64,000 bases of DNA from Gammaproteobacteria bacterium (lineage in GTDB: Bacteria > Pseudomonadota > Gammaproteobacteria > Steroidobacterales > Rariloculaceae): contig JAJEGN010000022.1 of assembly GCA_022819855.1 (NCBI GenBank), forward strand, positions 62,001 through 126,000, in the 5' to 3' direction. The number at the start of each line of letters is the position of its first letter. Positions within the stretch are counted from its first letter, which is position 1. The notes beneath the pieces are model-generated. The model was given only the letters and a program-made list of their open reading frames with translations, searched no databases and was not told the DNA's origin. The translations under genes and the position numbers were made by a program. Positions 1-9,351 of the stretch are shown here, piece by piece.

Positions 1-132
1 GCGCACGCTCGTCGTGCAACCGGCTGACTGCGGTCAGGGCGATGAGATTGGCGGCGACGGCAGACGGAGCGCAGGGCACGGCGATCGGCCGTCGGGCGAC
101 TCCGATTCCCCGGAATTCACCGCTCGATTCCG

Positions 133-747
133 CTACTGCCTGCGCGCTTCGAACTCGATGATGATCTCGACCTCGTCGCCGACCAGATCGCCTTCCAAGG
201 CGTAGCTCATGCCGAACTCGCTGCGCATGACCGTGCCGCGGGCCGACACGCCCATGACCCAGGCACTGCGGCCGAACGGATAATCCGCACTCTTGTTCCA
301 GGTGGCCTGCAGCGTCAGCGGACGGGCAACGCCGAGCAGCTTGAGCTGGCCGGCGATCTCGAACGTGCGCTGGCTCGTCCGCGCTCCCGTGTCGGCCGTA
401 AAGGTCATCTCGGGATTGCGCCGGCTGTTCAGGAAATCGCCGCTGCGCAGGTGATCGTCGCGGTCATCGTGATTCGAGAACACGCTGTCCGTGTTGACGA
501 CGACTTCGATGTCCGACAGCGCTCCGGTTTCCTCGTCGAACACGTAGCTGCCCTCGACTTCGAGGAACTGGCCGAGGACGTTTGCGTAACCCGCATGACC
601 GACGAGGAAAGCGACCGATACGTGCTCGGGATCGATCCGGTACTCGGCCGGTTCAGCGCGTACCGGGGTCACCGAAAACATCAGCGCCAGACACAGGAGT
701 CCGCTGGTTCCGATCGTCGTCCCGGTCGTGTTGATTCGATTCGGCAT
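133..747 (-). CDS. YceI family periplasmic protein
   Basis: The product is 204 aa. A signal peptide covers about residues 1-27 and ends in PVRA. The YceI domain fills the rest, with YRIDPEHVSVAFLVGH near the start and SVFSNHDDRDDHLRSGDFL in the middle, both typical of the family. YceI proteins are lipocalin-like beta-barrels that bind polyisoprenoid or other amphiphilic molecules in the periplasm. I chose the ATG at 747 because GGAGG lies about 5 nt upstream and a good signal peptide begins there; the frame stays open further upstream but without signal-peptide character. The gene follows the GMC oxidoreductase on the same strand after about 150 nt. The ligand is unknown. Confidence 0.88.
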   Translation of the reverse strand: MPNRINTTGTTIGTSGLLCLALMFSVTPVRAEPAEYRIDPEHVSVAFLVGHAGYANVLGQFLEVEGSYVFDEETGALSDIEVVVNTDSVFSNHDDRDDHLRSGDFLNSRRNPEMTFTADTGARTSQRTFEIAGQLKLLGVARPLTLQATWNKSADYPFGRSAWVMGVSARGTVMRSEFGMSYALEGDLVGDEVEIIIEFEARRQ

Positions 748-896
748 GGCAGCCTCCACGCGCGGTTGCAGGTATCTCTCAAGCGTAGCAGAACGTGCCA
801 AACGAGAGCAGATCGCGATTCGTGCTCGGCGTTGTCCCGGGTCCCTGCCGGGCAACCCATTGAACAGATCGTAGAACAGTTCTGACGATGCGCTCG

Positions 897-2603
897 TCAG
901 CCGCCGATGCTCGACCAGTTCGCGACGAGATGCTCGGCGGTCCGCCAGGCGAGCGCCTGCGCGGTCAGCGTCGGGTTGCGCGCGCCGCTCGTGCCCATGA
1001 CCGAAGCGCCGAGCACGCCAAGGTTCGGCACCTCGTGGGAGAAGCCGTAACGGTCGACGACGTTCGTTTCCGGATCGTCGCCCATGCGCGTTCCGCCATA
1101 GGCGTGCGTGGAAACGACCATCGACCCGATCGGCTGGCGCACGGTGGCGATCGCACCGGCCTCGCGGAACCACTCCTCTGTCCGCTCCTGGATGTAGTTG
1201 GCGAGCTGCCTGTCGTTGTCCCTGTAATCGGCCGTGATCCGGCAGACCGGCATCCCGAGCGGGTCGGTGACCGTCGGGTGAAGGTCGAGGTAGTTGTCCT
1301 CGTACGGCAGCGTCGTCTTCTGCAGATAGGAATTCGCCCAGCGGCCGGCGTTCTGCATGACGAAGGCCTTCCACTGCGATCCCCAGCGCGGCGCCCGGCC
1401 GAAAGTGTTCATGCTCGCCGCCTCGATCGGCCGCTGGTCGGAGTAGACCCAGAGATTGCCGCCGCCGATGAAGTCGAGGTCGGCGTGGTCGAAATTGTCG
1501 TCGGCCCAGTCATCGATGGCGATGCCCTGGGCCGGCAGGCCGTACCAGCGGTTGAGTTCGTGCGGGAAGAGCGCAAGCACGCCGGCTCGCTGGTTGTGGG
1601 TCATGTAGTGGCGGCCGACCTGTCCGCCATTGTTCGACAGGCCGTTCGGAAAGGCGTCCGACGTCGACAGCAGCAGCAGGCGCACGTTCTCGTAGGTGTA
1701 GCTTGCGAGCAGGATGACGCGGGCCGGCTGCACATAGGTCTCGCCGTCCTTGAGATATTCGACGGCACTCGCGCGGCCGTCGCTGTCGACGGCGATCCCC
1801 GTAACGTGCGCTTGCGTCACGATGCGCAGATTGCCCGTGCGGGTGGCCTTCGGAATCGTCGAAACGGCCGTCGAGTTCTTCGCATCGACGTGGCAGCCGC
1901 CGCGGCTGCAGAAGCCATGGTAGAGGCACGGCGCGCGGTCGTCGTAAGTCTCCGAATTGATGGCTGCCGGACCCGGGAACGGATGCCAGCCGAGTCTGTG
2001 CGCCGCGCCGGCCATGAGGTCCGTGAACTCCGTGCCCCGGAGCGGCGGCATCGGATAGGCGCGTGCGCGTGCGCCTTCGAAGATGTTGCCGCGCTCGTCG
2101 ATCATGCCGTTGACGTTGCCGGCCTGTCCCGAAACGCCGATCTCGCGCTCGACACGGTCATAGTGGGGCTCGAGTTCCTCGAGTCCGAATGGCCAGTCCT
2201 CGACAGTGGATCCGGCCGGAATGCGCCCTGCCCCGTAGCGGCGCGTCGTCTCGCTGACGACGCGAAAGTCCCAGGGATTCAGCCGCCAGCTCTGCGCCCA
2301 GTAATGCAGCGTCGTCCCGCCGACACCGTTCATCATCGGATGGACGTTGCCGCGCGGCGAATCGGGCGCCGACGCGTTCGGACGGTGCCCGGGAATCTCG
2401 CGGTTGGCTTTCTGCGCCGCATGCGGCCAGCCGCGGTAGTTGTTGCGCAACTCGTCCGGTGCGAAGTCGCGCGGTGAGAGCCAGGTGCCCGCTTCGAGCG
2501 CAACGACATCCATGCCGGCTTCGGCGAGCGGCAGCACGCCCACGCCGCCGACACCGCCGAGGCCGACGACGGCCACGTCCCTGCCCGGCAGCGTGACCGT
2601 CAC
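897..2603 (-). CDS. GMC-family FAD oxidoreductase (gluconate 2-dehydrogenase-like large subunit)
   Basis: The 568-aa product has an N-terminal Rossmann glycine-rich segment (VVGLGGVGGVG, residues about 12-22) followed by ALEAG for FAD binding. A Cys-rich stretch (CLYHGFCSRGGC, about residue 225) recalls the iron-sulfur ligand region of bacterial FAD-glucose/gluconate dehydrogenases. The C-terminal part has the family motifs YGGTRMG and GARNPTLTAQAL. It probably oxidises an alcohol or sugar in the periplasm and passes electrons to a cytochrome. The GTG start at 2603 overlaps the TGA of the upstream small-subunit gene by 4 nt, so the two are translationally coupled. The protein has no signal peptide, which fits export by hitchhiking on the Tat-targeted partner. 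The substrate cannot be read from the sequence. Confidence 0.9.
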   Translation of the reverse strand: MTVTLPGRDVAVVGLGGVGGVGVLPLAEAGMDVVALEAGTWLSPRDFAPDELRNNYRGWPHAAQKANREIPGHRPNASAPDSPRGNVHPMMNGVGGTTLHYWAQSWRLNPWDFRVVSETTRRYGAGRIPAGSTVEDWPFGLEELEPHYDRVEREIGVSGQAGNVNGMIDERGNIFEGARARAYPMPPLRGTEFTDLMAGAAHRLGWHPFPGPAAINSETYDDRAPCLYHGFCSRGGCHVDAKNSTAVSTIPKATRTGNLRIVTQAHVTGIAVDSDGRASAVEYLKDGETYVQPARVILLASYTYENVRLLLLSTSDAFPNGLSNNGGQVGRHYMTHNQRAGVLALFPHELNRWYGLPAQGIAIDDWADDNFDHADLDFIGGGNLWVYSDQRPIEAASMNTFGRAPRWGSQWKAFVMQNAGRWANSYLQKTTLPYEDNYLDLHPTVTDPLGMPVCRITADYRDNDRQLANYIQERTEEWFREAGAIATVRQPIGSMVVSTHAYGGTRMGDDPETNVVDRYGFSHEVPNLGVLGASVMGTSGARNPTLTAQALAWRTAEHLVANWSSIGG

Positions 2604-3247
2604 GGCGACTCCCCGTCGCCGTCCGGCGAATCGAACATTGGCAGATCGTAGGCGGACAGCCGCGTGATTTCGGGATTCGCGTCCATCGCCTGGTCGTCCG
2701 CGCCGACGCCGAGACGAAGCCCGGGATAACCGAGCAGCTCCCAGCCGATGAAGTCGCGATTGCCGCCGTAATACGGATCCGAGAAGGTCCCCTCGATGGT
2801 GTGCTGCAGGACCATGTCGAAGAAGGAGGCGGCGTCCGGAGTGAACCCGTCCGCGAGGTTCCGCTCGAGGTCGGCGAGAACGGCATCCTGATCGCCCGGG
2901 TCGAGTTCCGGGAACGGCTGCCCCGCCGTGCTCTGCGCATGAGCATCGACCGCGTCGAGCCCGGCGGCATACACCGACAGCAGCTCCGCAAGCACGTCGG
3001 CAAGCGCCCGGTCGATGTAGCGGGCCGCTCCTGCCTCGAGCGCGCCGGGTCCGTTTTCGTCGCTCGGGATCAGCCGGGAGACGATGGCTTCGAGAATCCG
3101 CGACTGTGAAGCACTGAGGTTTTCGAAGGGTTCCGAAGCGCCGTCAGGCGACAGCGCCTGCGTCAGGGCGCGCTGCGGAACAGCCGTCGCGGCTCCGGCC
3201 GCAGCGGTCCGCTTGAGCATCTCCCGCCGCGTCAGAACACCTTTCAT
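2600..3247 (-). CDS. Gluconate 2-dehydrogenase subunit 3 family protein (Tat-exported small subunit)
   Basis: The product is about 215 aa from the ATG at 3247 (MKGVLTRREMLKR). It carries a twin-arginine-like signal (TRREMLKR followed by an Ala-rich hydrophobic stretch). The mature part has ILEAIVSRLIPSDENGPGA, characteristic of gluconate 2-dehydrogenase subunit 3. These small subunits chaperone and export the GMC flavoprotein. The downstream GMC gene starts within this gene's stop codon (GTGA overlap, 2600-2603), so the pair forms an operon. A TTG at 3271 is an alternative start but adds nothing resembling a signal sequence. No separate cytochrome subunit is visible next to the pair. Confidence 0.85.
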   Translation of the reverse strand: MKGVLTRREMLKRTAAAGAATAVPQRALTQALSPDGASEPFENLSASQSRILEAIVSRLIPSDENGPGALEAGAARYIDRALADVLAELLSVYAAGLDAVDAHAQSTAGQPFPELDPGDQDAVLADLERNLADGFTPDAASFFDMVLQHTIEGTFSDPYYGGNRDFIGWELLGYPGLRLGVGADDQAMDANPEITRLSAYDLPMFDSPDGDGESP

Positions 3248-3289
3248 TTTCGTTCTGCCGGGCTCTGACAAGACGGTCGCTGCTCCAAG

Positions 3290-4054
3290 CTACTCCGGCT
3301 TCGCAAACAGGAGTGCGAACCGGTCCGAGTTCCCCGTGACCGACGGTCGACCGACCTCGTAGCGCAGCTCGTCGTCGGGCCGCCTCAGCAGCGGGCTGTA
3401 GTCGACAAAAACGAAACCGGCTTCCTGGACTTCCTTGATGACGAGCACGGGATCCATGCGCCGCACGTTCTCGGCGTTATCGGGCTCCATGTGGCGGCGC
3501 GTGTGATCGACGATGCCGTAGAGACCGCCCGGCTTCAGCGCATCGAACGACGATTCGTTGATGGCCATTCGCGCGTCGTAAGTGAAGTTGTGGTAGTTGC
3601 GAAACGTGAGCACCATGTCGACGGGTTCGACGTCCCAGGGCCCCGACGCGAACCATGGCGTGCCGCCGGGTTCGCCCATGGCGCCCCAATGGATCTCCTC
3701 GACCGCTTCCATGCCGGGCAGCTCCGCCGTACCCACGAAGGCATCGCTGTAGAACGTCGGCGAGGGATGGGTAATGTAGAGTTTGCCGGCATCTCTCAGA
3801 ACCGGCGCGAGGATCTTCGTGTACCAGCCGCCCGCCGGGAGCAACTCGATCACCGTCATGTCCGGCTCGAGCCCGAAGAAATCGAGCACTTGCGCCGGTT
3901 GGCGGTTACGGTCGCGAGCGCGGTCGGCCTCGGTTCGAATCTCGCTCTGCATGGCCGCGAACACGGCCTGCTGCAGTTCGGTCGGAGCGTTGCCGGATTG
4001 GCCGTACGCGACGGGAGCCACCATCGCGATGGCAAGAAGAAGAGAGGGTCTCAT
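3290..4054 (-). CDS. Secreted class I SAM-dependent methyltransferase-like protein (COG4798 type)
   Basis: The product is 254 aa with a short Sec signal peptide (MRPSLLLAIAMVAPVAYG). The methyltransferase-like core contains MTVIELLPAGGWYTKILAP (motif I region, about residues 65-83) and ends with RPSVTGNSDRFALLFAKPE. This matches the predicted extracytoplasmic methyltransferases of COG4798, whose substrate is unknown. An exported methyltransferase is odd because SAM is not expected in the periplasm, so a binding role is possible. The ATG at 4054 has GGAGAG upstream. The gene lies just upstream of the subunit-3/GMC pair on the same strand, about 40 nt away. Confidence 0.82.
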   Translation of the reverse strand: MRPSLLLAIAMVAPVAYGQSGNAPTELQQAVFAAMQSEIRTEADRARDRNRQPAQVLDFFGLEPDMTVIELLPAGGWYTKILAPVLRDAGKLYITHPSPTFYSDAFVGTAELPGMEAVEEIHWGAMGEPGGTPWFASGPWDVEPVDMVLTFRNYHNFTYDARMAINESSFDALKPGGLYGIVDHTRRHMEPDNAENVRRMDPVLVIKEVQEAGFVFVDYSPLLRRPDDELRYEVGRPSVTGNSDRFALLFAKPE

Positions 4055-4253
4055 CGGGACTCTCCGGTTCAGGCGGATTCCGGATTCTACAGCGCCGCGC
4101 CGTCGTCCCGGAAACCTGGTGTTGCACCAGTACTCGTAGACGGCTTCGCCGCGTGCGATCAGTTCGGCCCGCACTGCAGGCCGAAGCCGTGGCGATGAGT
4201 CAGCGTATCGCCTATGCTCGACATCAACAAACCGACAAGCGGGAGACGGCATC

Positions 4254-5363
4254 ATGCGCACCTTGACCGTATCGATAACGTTAGCCGCCGCGGCGTTGAC
4301 CGGCCTGCTGCTCGCCGGTACGGCGCAGGCGCAATCCTCGACTCGCGTCATGCCGGCCGAGGAAACCGCCGCCGCGCTCGTCGATCCCGACTGGCAGGCG
4401 CCGCGCACGTCCTGGGGCCACCCCGACCTCTCGGGCATCTGGACGACCGATGACATGCTCAGCGTGCCCCGCCAGCGTCCCGAGGAGTTCGGCGACCGCG
4501 ACAGGCTCACTCCGGAAGAGTTCGCCGAACGCGCGAACAACGACGACGCACAGCTTGACCGCGCGAGAAACGTCCAGACCTTCTCCGCACGCGCCGAGCG
4601 CGGTATCCGCACCTTTGGCTTCACGTCGCAGATCCTCGATCCGCCGGACGGGCGCATACCGCCGATGACCGAAGCCGGGCTTGCGCGAGCGGCGCCGCGC
4701 GACCGCGGCACGTTCGGTTCCGGACCGTTCGAGGACTTCGACGATTTCACGCTGTACGACCGCTGCATCACGCGCGGCGTGGTGGGTTCGAAGTTTCCGG
4801 TCGTCTACGGCAACGGGCTCAGGATCGTGCAGAACCCCGACTCCGTCGCGATCAGTTACGAAATGATCCATGACACGCGGATCATCAAGCTCGACGGGCG
4901 ACCGCACATGAACGACGCGATCCGCCAGTACCTCGGTAACTCCCGCGGCCACTGGGAGGGCGACACGCTCGTCGTCGAGACGCGCAATCTGACCGACGAC
5001 ACGAGCATCGGTCCGAACGGCAATGGCACCCGTCACAGCACCGAGATGACGATCACCGAACGGTTCACGCGCATCGATCCGGAGATGATCGAATACACCG
5101 CGAGAGTCGACGATCCGGTCACCTATACGGCGCCGTTCACCGTGCGGCTCATGCTGACGGCGCAGCCCGGTTACACGCTGTTCGAGTATTCCTGTCACGA
5201 GGGCAACGGCGCGGTCAGCCACTCGCTGAGCGGCGAGCGCACCTACGAGCGGCTCGTCGAGGAAGCGCTCGCTGCGGGCGAGCCGGCTCCGGAACGGCCA
5301 AGCGGTCTCGGCCCGCTACCGGAGGAAGAGACGGAGTTTTTCGATATCAACGCCGGTGAGTAA
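4254..5363 (+). CDS. Secreted PDLxGIW-family protein (long DRC...CHEGN type)
   Basis: The product is 369 aa with a Sec signal peptide ending near AGTAQAQ. Mature-protein motifs are HPDLSGIW (about residue 58), DRCITRG, HWEGDTLVVETRN and YSCHEGN. Only two Cys occur in the mature part, and both are conserved in paralogues, so a disulfide is likely. The family is unnamed as far as I know. It is common in environmental proteobacteria and acidobacteria, usually next to DUF6152 genes. GGGAG lies about 8 nt before the ATG. A DUF6152 gene lies convergently just downstream (5413-5832). I do not know the function. The G-x-W motif and predicted disulfide loosely recall lipocalins, which is speculation. 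Confidence 0.85.
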   Translation: MRTLTVSITLAAAALTGLLLAGTAQAQSSTRVMPAEETAAALVDPDWQAPRTSWGHPDLSGIWTTDDMLSVPRQRPEEFGDRDRLTPEEFAERANNDDAQLDRARNVQTFSARAERGIRTFGFTSQILDPPDGRIPPMTEAGLARAAPRDRGTFGSGPFEDFDDFTLYDRCITRGVVGSKFPVVYGNGLRIVQNPDSVAISYEMIHDTRIIKLDGRPHMNDAIRQYLGNSRGHWEGDTLVVETRNLTDDTSIGPNGNGTRHSTEMTITERFTRIDPEMIEYTARVDDPVTYTAPFTVRLMLTAQPGYTLFEYSCHEGNGAVSHSLSGERTYERLVEEALAAGEPAPERPSGLGPLPEEETEFFDINAGE

Positions 5364-5412
5364 ACGAGCCCGGCACCCGGTTCAGGAGACGGGCTTCGAC
5401 GCAGCCGGGCGC

Positions 5413-5832
5413 CTATTGCTCGTCCGGTATCGGCGCCGCACCCGCACCTGTCGAGCCGACAAACAGGCTTGAACCGTCGGGCAGCGTAACTTCACGGCCT
5501 GCGGCCCTGAACGACCGGTCCCTGGCCTGGAAGCCCGCGACATCGATGACCGTGCCCGCAGGCAGCGAGTTGCGGTTCCAGCCGCGTCTGAGCAACGCGT
5601 TCGGTGCGGCGCCTTCGATCGCCCATTCCTGGACGTCGCCGTCGACCGTAGTGACTTCGACGTAAATCCACGAATGCGGATTGCTGAACTCCATGCGCTG
5701 CACGACACCGGTGAGCCTGACGGGCCGGGTGACATCGAACTCCGCGGCAAACGAATGGTGCGCCACGGCGGGCATCGAAACGGCCGCGAACACCGAAAAG
5801 GCCGCGGTTGCACTCAAGATTCCTGGTCGCAT
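5413..5832 (-). CDS. DUF6152 family secreted protein
   Basis: The product is 139 aa. The signal peptide is followed by AVA|HHSFAAEFD, so signal peptidase I cleavage would leave a mature N-terminus of His-His. The domain continues with SNPHSWIYVEV, EWAIEGAAPNALLRRGW and GREVTLPDGSSLF, which are hallmark DUF6152 strings. The ATG at 5832 is preceded by the strong ribosome-binding site GGAGAGGAGG. The gene converges on the PDLxGIW gene at 4254-5363 and has no co-directional partner nearby. The function is unknown; metal binding through the N-terminal His pair is my inference. Confidence 0.88.
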   Translation of the reverse strand: MRPGILSATAAFSVFAAVSMPAVAHHSFAAEFDVTRPVRLTGVVQRMEFSNPHSWIYVEVTTVDGDVQEWAIEGAAPNALLRRGWNRNSLPAGTVIDVAGFQARDRSFRAAGREVTLPDGSSLFVGSTGAGAAPIPDEQ

Positions 5833-6153
5833 CGGATCAACCTCCTCTCCAGAACGGCAGCGTCCCCAAGGCTGCACGACGGCCCATCCGAGCCACAGTG
5901 ATCGGTCCTTCAAATGACAGTCATACCATAGCCGTTCCGCAGTCGGGGCGCACGTTGACGGCCGTACGCCGATCAATCGCGGACGATCCGGACGAACGCC
6001 ACCTTGCACGCGCGCCGGCGCTCGCGTTCCGTGGCGCAGCGCCAATGCGCCGCAAGATCGAGGAACCTGGCGACGAGCGCCTTGACGCCGGCGCGGCGCT
6101 GGGCCTATGTTGGTTTGCTCACAACACGCTGTGAGATCGGGTCGGGGGGAGAC
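5833..6153. other. Divergent intergenic region, no gene seen
   Basis: About 320 nt between the divergent DUF6152 gene (minus) and the PQQ-type dehydrogenase (plus). It should hold both promoters, but I could not pick convincing -35/-10 pairs. The coding-like frames here continue into neighbouring genes without their own ribosome-binding sites. A GGGGGGA ribosome-binding site precedes the ATG at 6154. Confidence 0.5.
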
Positions 6154-7446
6154 ATGCCGTCATATCGAACAGCCCTGGTTCTGGCCGCGTTTCTTGCCGC
6201 CGCAACCGCCGCGTCCGCCCAGCAGGCAAGCGCTCCGCTGGCGCAGTCCGACGTTCCGGACGCCACATGGATCTTCGACACCTACACACCCGGCGTCTGC
6301 ACGCCGACCGGTGCGCCGCACGGCGGCTGTCCGGCCGGAGAACTCGTGCGCATTCGAGTCGTCACAATCGCTTACGGTCTCGTGCGTCCATGGCACCTGA
6401 GTTTTCTGCCCGGAGGCACGGACATGCTCGTGACCGAGCTGCCGGGCGCCCTGCGCATCATCCGCGACGGGCAACTCGATCCGGAGCCGATCGCCGGCTG
6501 GCCGGACGAGTCCCTCGGATCGCAAACACTGAACTCGGTCGTGCTGCACCCGGAGTACGAAGAAAACGGCCTTCTCTTCCTGTCCTATGTGAAACGGGCC
6601 GCCAGCGGCGACACGACGGTCGCGCTCGCCCGCGCTCACTTCGACGGCGAGAAGCTATCAGGAGTCGAGGAAATCTTCGTCGCCGATGCCTGGGGCACGG
6701 GAGCGACGGCGGGACGTGCCGAAGCCGGCCCCGACGGAATGATCTACCTCACCGTCGGCGACCGCGACGCGGGCAATCTGACCGACGACCCGAGCTATCG
6801 CCTGCTCGCGCAGAGCCTGCAGAGCCACGTCGGCAAGGTGCTGAGGCTGCGCGACGACGGCAGCGCCCCGGACGACAACCCCTTCGCCGGGCGCGACGAC
6901 GCGAAAGCGGAGATCTACACCTACGGCCACCGCAACGCGCAGGGGCTCGCCTGGCATCCCGAGACGGGCGAGATGTGGGCGAACGAGATCGGTCCCCTGG
7001 CCGGCGACGAACTCAATCGCCTGACTCCGGGCAGCAACTACGGCTGGCCGCTGGTTTCGCTCGGCAAGATCTACACCGGCAACCTCGCCTCGGAGCAGTC
7101 CTGGTACCGTCCCGGCATGGAGATGCCCGTGATGTTCTGGGTGCCGGCGATCAGCCCGTCGAGCCTGATGATCTACGACGGCGACCAGTTCCCGCTCTGG
7201 CAGGGACATTTCTTCATCGGGGCGCTGAGCGGGCAGCAGCTTCAGCGCGCGTCCTTCGACCAGCCGCTGCAGTCGGAACGGCGCGACCCGATGCTCGTTG
7301 AACTCGATGCGCGGATACGCGACGTGCGGCAGGGACCGGACGACAATATTTACCTCGCCGTGTCCCGCGACCAACAGGGCGGACCCGGCAGTGCGAGAAA
7401 CACGCCGAACGGCTCGATCCTGCGCGTCGAGCCCGCCGGCGAATAA
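6154..7446 (+). CDS. PQQ-dependent sugar dehydrogenase-like beta-propeller (glucose/sorbosone dehydrogenase family)
   Basis: The product is 430 aa with a Sec signal peptide (ATAASAQQ). The soluble-glucose-dehydrogenase fold is indicated by GLVRPWHLSFLPGG, LPGALRIIRDGQ, VVLHPEYEENGLLFLSY, AEAGPDGMIYLTVGDR and YGHRNAQGLAWHPETG (family His and Arg residues). The C-terminus has GPDDNIYLAVSRDQ. Such enzymes oxidise sugars or alcohols in the periplasm using PQQ. The ATG at 6154 follows GGGGGGA. The gene leads a co-directional group with the PDLxGIW genes at 7479 and 8368 and the DUF6152 gene at 9348, with gaps of 32 and about 90 nt and a start/stop overlap. The substrate is unknown. No PQQ biosynthesis genes are in the window. 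Confidence 0.87.
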   Translation: MPSYRTALVLAAFLAAATAASAQQASAPLAQSDVPDATWIFDTYTPGVCTPTGAPHGGCPAGELVRIRVVTIAYGLVRPWHLSFLPGGTDMLVTELPGALRIIRDGQLDPEPIAGWPDESLGSQTLNSVVLHPEYEENGLLFLSYVKRAASGDTTVALARAHFDGEKLSGVEEIFVADAWGTGATAGRAEAGPDGMIYLTVGDRDAGNLTDDPSYRLLAQSLQSHVGKVLRLRDDGSAPDDNPFAGRDDAKAEIYTYGHRNAQGLAWHPETGEMWANEIGPLAGDELNRLTPGSNYGWPLVSLGKIYTGNLASEQSWYRPGMEMPVMFWVPAISPSSLMIYDGDQFPLWQGHFFIGALSGQQLQRASFDQPLQSERRDPMLVELDARIRDVRQGPDDNIYLAVSRDQQGGPGSARNTPNGSILRVEPAGE

Positions 7447-7478
7447 CGACCCGGCGAATAACGACAAGGGAAGACCGC

Positions 7479-8276
7479 ATGCGAATACGACACAGCCTTT
7501 CGGTCCTTAGCGCGGCGCTCCTGCTCGGCCTCCCCGCGTTGGGTCAGGACCAGGAGGACGACATCCCGCGCCTCTCCGACGGCACACCCAACTTCAGCGG
7601 CGTCTGGCAGTCGCTGACGACGGCGAACTGGGACATCCTGAGCCACGGAGCGAGCGCGGGACCGCCCGAGTACGGCGCACTGCTGTCGGTGCCGCCAGGC
7701 AGGGGCATCGTCGACGGCGACGAGATTCCATACCTGCCCGAAGCGCTGGAGCAGAAGCAACGCAACTTCGAATCCCGTTGGACCGAGGATCCCGAAGCCA
7801 AATGCTTCATGCCCGGCACGCCGCGCGCGAACTACATGCCCTACCCCTTCCAGATCTTCCATTCCGAGGCCGGCTTGCTGTTCGCTTACCAGTTCGCAGG
7901 CGCCGCGCGCATCATCAATCTCGACAACCATCAGCCCTCGGCGATCGATAGCTGGATGGGCTGGTCGAACGGCAGCTTCGAGGGCGACACGCTCGTGGTC
8001 GACGTCACGGGCTTCAACGGACTGGGCTGGCTGGACCGCGCGGGCAACCACGCGGGGTACCAACTGCGTGTCGTCGAGCGCTACACGTTCGCCGGTCCCG
8101 ACGCGATCGACTACGAAGCCACGCTCGAGGACCCCGACACGTTTTCCCGGCCGTGGACGATGCGCTTTCGCCTCTACAGAGTGGCCGAACCCCAGGCGCA
8201 CCTGATGGAGTTCAAATGCGTCGAGTTCACCGAGGAACTGCTCTACGGCGAGTTTTACAAGCGGCCCGAAGGATGA
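7479..8276 (+). CDS. Secreted PDLxGIW-family protein (AKC...FKCVEF type)
   Basis: The product is 265 aa with a Sec signal peptide (LLGLPALGQ). Motifs are TPNFSGVWQSL, EAKCFMPG, WMGWSNGSFEGDTLVVDVTG and LMEFKCVEF. The two Cys are the only ones in the mature chain and match those of the paralogue at 21026-21877, with which it shares extended similarity (for example EAKC, PFQI, WMGWS, LMEFKCVEF). AGGGAAG precedes the ATG. It lies 32 nt after the dehydrogenase gene, so it is probably in the same operon. It forms the first member of a triplet repeated in inverted order at 19.5-21.9 kb. The function is unknown. Confidence 0.85.
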   Translation: MRIRHSLSVLSAALLLGLPALGQDQEDDIPRLSDGTPNFSGVWQSLTTANWDILSHGASAGPPEYGALLSVPPGRGIVDGDEIPYLPEALEQKQRNFESRWTEDPEAKCFMPGTPRANYMPYPFQIFHSEAGLLFAYQFAGAARIINLDNHQPSAIDSWMGWSNGSFEGDTLVVDVTGFNGLGWLDRAGNHAGYQLRVVERYTFAGPDAIDYEATLEDPDTFSRPWTMRFRLYRVAEPQAHLMEFKCVEFTEELLYGEFYKRPEG

Positions 8277-8367
8277 TCGGGAGACATTAGATTCCGAGCT
8301 ACTGAAATTCCGTAGACTGACGTCCGGGTTCGCCAACACCGGACCAGACAGCAAGGGAGACATTCCC

Positions 8368-9351
8368 ATGAGCAAACAGACAACGATCTTTGCCGCAGCC
8401 GTGCCGTTAGCCATGCTCGCGGCGATGGGGTGCGAGGCGCAGGTCGCCCGGACTCCGTGGGGCGATCCGGACCTGCAGGGACTGTGGTCGAACGCGACGC
8501 TGACGCCGCTGCAGCGCCCCGACTCGCTCGGCGACAAGGCCTTCTTCACACCCGAGGAGGCCGAAGCCTACGTCGCGGAACGGATCGAGGCGACGAACGC
8601 CGATCGGACCATCGGCCAGACGGGCTCGGTCGGTTCGTACAACGATGCGTGGTTCGACCGGGGCAACAGCATCGTGCCGACCCTGCGCACATCGCTGGTC
8701 GTCGATCCCGCAAATGGCAAGGTCCCGCCGTTCACGCCCGAAGCCCAACAGCAGCACGAGGCGAACCTCGTCTATTCGCAGGAGCACCCGGTCGACACTC
8801 CCGCCGACCGCTTTCTGACCGAACGCTGCATCGTATTCGGCGGCGGGGCGGCGCCGTTGTTCCCCGAGCCCTACAACAACAACTACTACATCGTGCAGAC
8901 GCCCGACTACGTGACGATCATGGCGGAGATCAACCACGAGGTCCGCATCATTCCGATCGACGGGCGGCCCCGTTTCCCGGAGCACGTCCTGCAGTGGGTC
9001 GGCGATTCGCGCGGCTACTGGGACGGCGACACGCTGGTCGTGGAAACGCGGAATCAGCGGACCAACCGGTTCTTCTACGGCGTGCAGATGCTGAATTCGG
9101 TAATGAGCGACGAGTTCAGCGTCGTCGAGCGATTCACGCGCACGGCGCCCGATCAGATCCGCTATGAAGCGACCATCGAGGACCCCGCGGTCTTCACGGC
9201 GCCGTGGAGCGTCGAGATCTTCATGCATCCCCAGGAGGGGGTGCTTGTCGAGTACGCCTGCCACGAAGGTAACTATGGGCTCACCGGCATGCTGTCAGCG
9301 GCGCGCGCAGAAGAGCGCCGCGCGGCCGAAGCCGAATCGGCAGAGCAATGA
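8368..9351 (+). CDS. Secreted PDLxGIW-family protein (DRC/ERC...CHEGN type)
   Basis: The product is 327 aa. The signal region contains MLAAMGCEAQ, which could be a weak lipobox (AAMGC). The mature part begins WGDPDLQGLWSNATLTPLQRP, then ERCIVFGGG, YWDGDTLVVETRN and YACHEGNYGL. AGGGAGA precedes the ATG. Its TGA overlaps an ATG at 9348 (ATGA), coupling it to the DUF6152 gene. It is the counterpart of the gene at 19995-20996, sharing SNA-TPLERP-like and YNNN(Y/F)-IVQT strings. The function is unknown. Confidence 0.85.
   Translation: MSKQTTIFAAAVPLAMLAAMGCEAQVARTPWGDPDLQGLWSNATLTPLQRPDSLGDKAFFTPEEAEAYVAERIEATNADRTIGQTGSVGSYNDAWFDRGNSIVPTLRTSLVVDPANGKVPPFTPEAQQQHEANLVYSQEHPVDTPADRFLTERCIVFGGGAAPLFPEPYNNNYYIVQTPDYVTIMAEINHEVRIIPIDGRPRFPEHVLQWVGDSRGYWDGDTLVVETRNQRTNRFFYGVQMLNSVMSDEFSVVERFTRTAPDQIRYEATIEDPAVFTAPWSVEIFMHPQEGVLVEYACHEGNYGLTGMLSAARAEERRAAEAESAEQ

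Noticed and set aside
1-132. Possible gene end at the left edge
   Set aside because: Neither strand gives a convincing C-terminus in 132 nt.
888-2477. A 529-codon plus-strand frame opposite the GMC oxidoreductase
   Set aside because: It is antisense to a clear FAD enzyme, is Arg/Val-rich as expected from GC-rich complement, and shows no domain or signal.
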